Of a stretch of DNA of 64,000 bases, positions 62,878-64,000 are shown one piece after another. The translations under genes were made by a program, and so were the position numbers. The notes under the pieces were generated by a model, which ran no database searches, was not told where the DNA came from, and saw nothing but the letters and a program-made list of their open reading frames with translations. Position 1 is the first letter of the stretch. Each line of letters opens with the position of its first letter. The stretch covers positions 62,001-126,000 of the forward strand of contig JASANE010020187.1 of the NCBI GenBank assembly GCA_030248225.1, read 5' to 3'. This DNA comes from Trileptium ribeirensis (Eukaryota > Nematoda > Enoplea > Enoplida > Thoracostomopsidae).

Positions 62878-63998
62878 CTTATTGCCTGCACCTTGGAGCA
62901 TCAGCACAATACCCTATTTGGAGGTCATCCAGGCCGTGATAGACTAGTGAGTAAACTCAAGCCATTTCATTTCTTGGAAAATGTGAACAAATATGTTGAA
63001 GATTATATATATGAAAAGATGCGAAACCTGTCAAAAGCTTCGTAACTCACCTCGTAAAGTCCGAGTTGCCCTAGGCGACTTACCTCAAGCTATTGCCCCT
63101 ATGCATTGGATGTACGTTGACCTTGATTTTCGAGTCGAATCCCGTGCTGCAAAATAAGTACTTTCTTGCTTTTATTGATCAATTTACCAAGTTTGTTATT
63201 GTCGTCGCCATCTCCAACCAAACGGCTCGCCCTGTAGCCCAAGTATTTATTAAAGAGGTTGTTTGCCGACATGGCGCACCTGCTGAATTAGTATCCGACC
63301 AAGGTCGGTGTTTAAGTTCCGACCTTATGCAAGCGCTATGAGTTGAATTACGTACCTTCAAGCGTGAAACGCTAAGTTATAACCCAAAAGCCAATGGTGA
63401 AATAGTAAGATTTAATCGCAGCTTACCATTTTGTTACAAGCAGCCTTACCCACTGATGGCCACACAACCACTGGATTGTCGCGTAAAATTGAACAAAGTT
63501 GGTGTGAACCCTACCAAATATTAAAGGTCATACAGCCTTGTCTGCAAATACGCCTAACATCGCAGACTCATGCGAAAAGACATCTTGTGCATTTTAATCG
63601 TACTAAACCCTGTTACCGCTCGCTTCGTACTTTCCTAGGTATGGAAGACCCTTGCAGGACGCACCTGATGAACACTTGCAGATCCCATTGGATCATCCCA
63701 CTGAAACGATCTACGCCGATCGTCTGTTTATTCGGCCGCGGACCCCGAATCTATCGCTGAAATACGACAATCATTGGCTCCTGAACGATCCCGCGAACAA
63801 GCGGATGAAACCGAACCTGTGGATGACATCGAGCCCGCAGCGAATTTAACCCAAGCCCCAGCTGCTATTCACCTAGCCGTCATGGATACGAATGTACCTG
63901 GGCGACTACCAATTGTTGACCCTGACAGGACGCCTCAATATGATTTGCCCGGCATCTCCCAAGGACTGATTACTCAAAACGCATCTCCACTACCTTAG
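62878..63998 (+). pseudogene. Ty3/gypsy integrase (H2C2 zinc finger, core, C-terminal domain), broken
   Basis: Integrase inserts the retroelement cDNA. The zinc finger is split: LEHQHNTLFGGHPGRDRLV with its histidines is in one frame (62878-63040), and KRCETCQKLR with the Cys pair is in another from 63011, the shift lying at a TA run. The core starts MHWMYVDLDF, shifts again near 63130, and continues YFLAFIDQFTKFVIVVA and ELVSDQGRCLS (second Asp). It then meets an in-frame TGA at 63339 before YNPKANGEIVRFNRS (catalytic Glu, 34 residues after the Asp). From 63431 another frame carries the C-terminal domain (SWCEPYQILKVIQ, then RHLVHFNRTKPC). An acidic/Pro-rich tail runs to the window edge. At least three shifts and one stop: a decayed copy. 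Confidence 0.88.
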
Positions 63999-64000
63999 GT

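Noticed and set aside
1..64000. CRISPR arrays, tRNA and rRNA genes, bacterial operons
   Set aside because: The tandem repeats seen are contiguous or diverged without regular spacers, no cloverleaf with conserved T-loop was noticed, and the gene structure is eukaryotic.

Overview
The window looks like a piece of an AT-rich, intron-rich metazoan (probably invertebrate) chromosome. There are no bacterial-type operons. The only host gene I can read is split into small exons with GT-AG splice sites inside introns of up to about 10 kb. The rest is mostly transposable elements of eukaryotic type: hAT-like, Merlin, Crypton-like, Ty3/gypsy and MITEs. I cannot name the species.

The backbone of the left three quarters (7.4-49.4 kb) is one minus-strand gene, a homologue of GEMIN5. 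GEMIN5 is the WD40 subunit of the SMN complex that recognises pre-snRNAs. I could chain 14 exons (about 1.78 kb coding, about 590 residues) whose intron phases all agree and whose translation follows human Gemin5 from its first WD repeats to the last blade of the double beta-propeller. The chain includes a 26-nt micro-exon at 15.1 kb that restores both phase and alignment, and a likely 49-nt intron at 28.8 kb. The 5' exon(s) and everything 3' of the propeller were not found with confidence.

The introns of this gene are a repeat landscape. They hold two copies of a 1.14-kb hAT-like non-autonomous element, with a third just upstream of the first exon; that third copy, at 49.7-50.9 kb, has a perfect 8-bp target-site duplication. 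They also hold a G/C-run MITE, a four-copy compound repeat always in the same orientation, a 1.8-kb foldback with arms of about 510 bp, a Crypton-like recombinase fragment, and many 80-210 bp local tandem duplications.

Right of the gene, 52.1-53.0 kb holds a frameshifted Merlin (IS1595/ISXO2-related) DDE transposase. From about 57.3 kb to the right edge lies a decayed plus-strand Ty3/gypsy-type retroelement: a gag capsid frame at 57.3-57.9 kb and an H2C2/integrase/C-terminal region at 62.9-64 kb. They are separated by about 5 kb of repeat-rich sequence in which I found no reverse transcriptase. That gap has several in-frame tandem peptide repeats (periods 48 and 42 bp) and is the least explained part of the window. 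No tRNA, rRNA, CRISPR array or clear promoter was seen.
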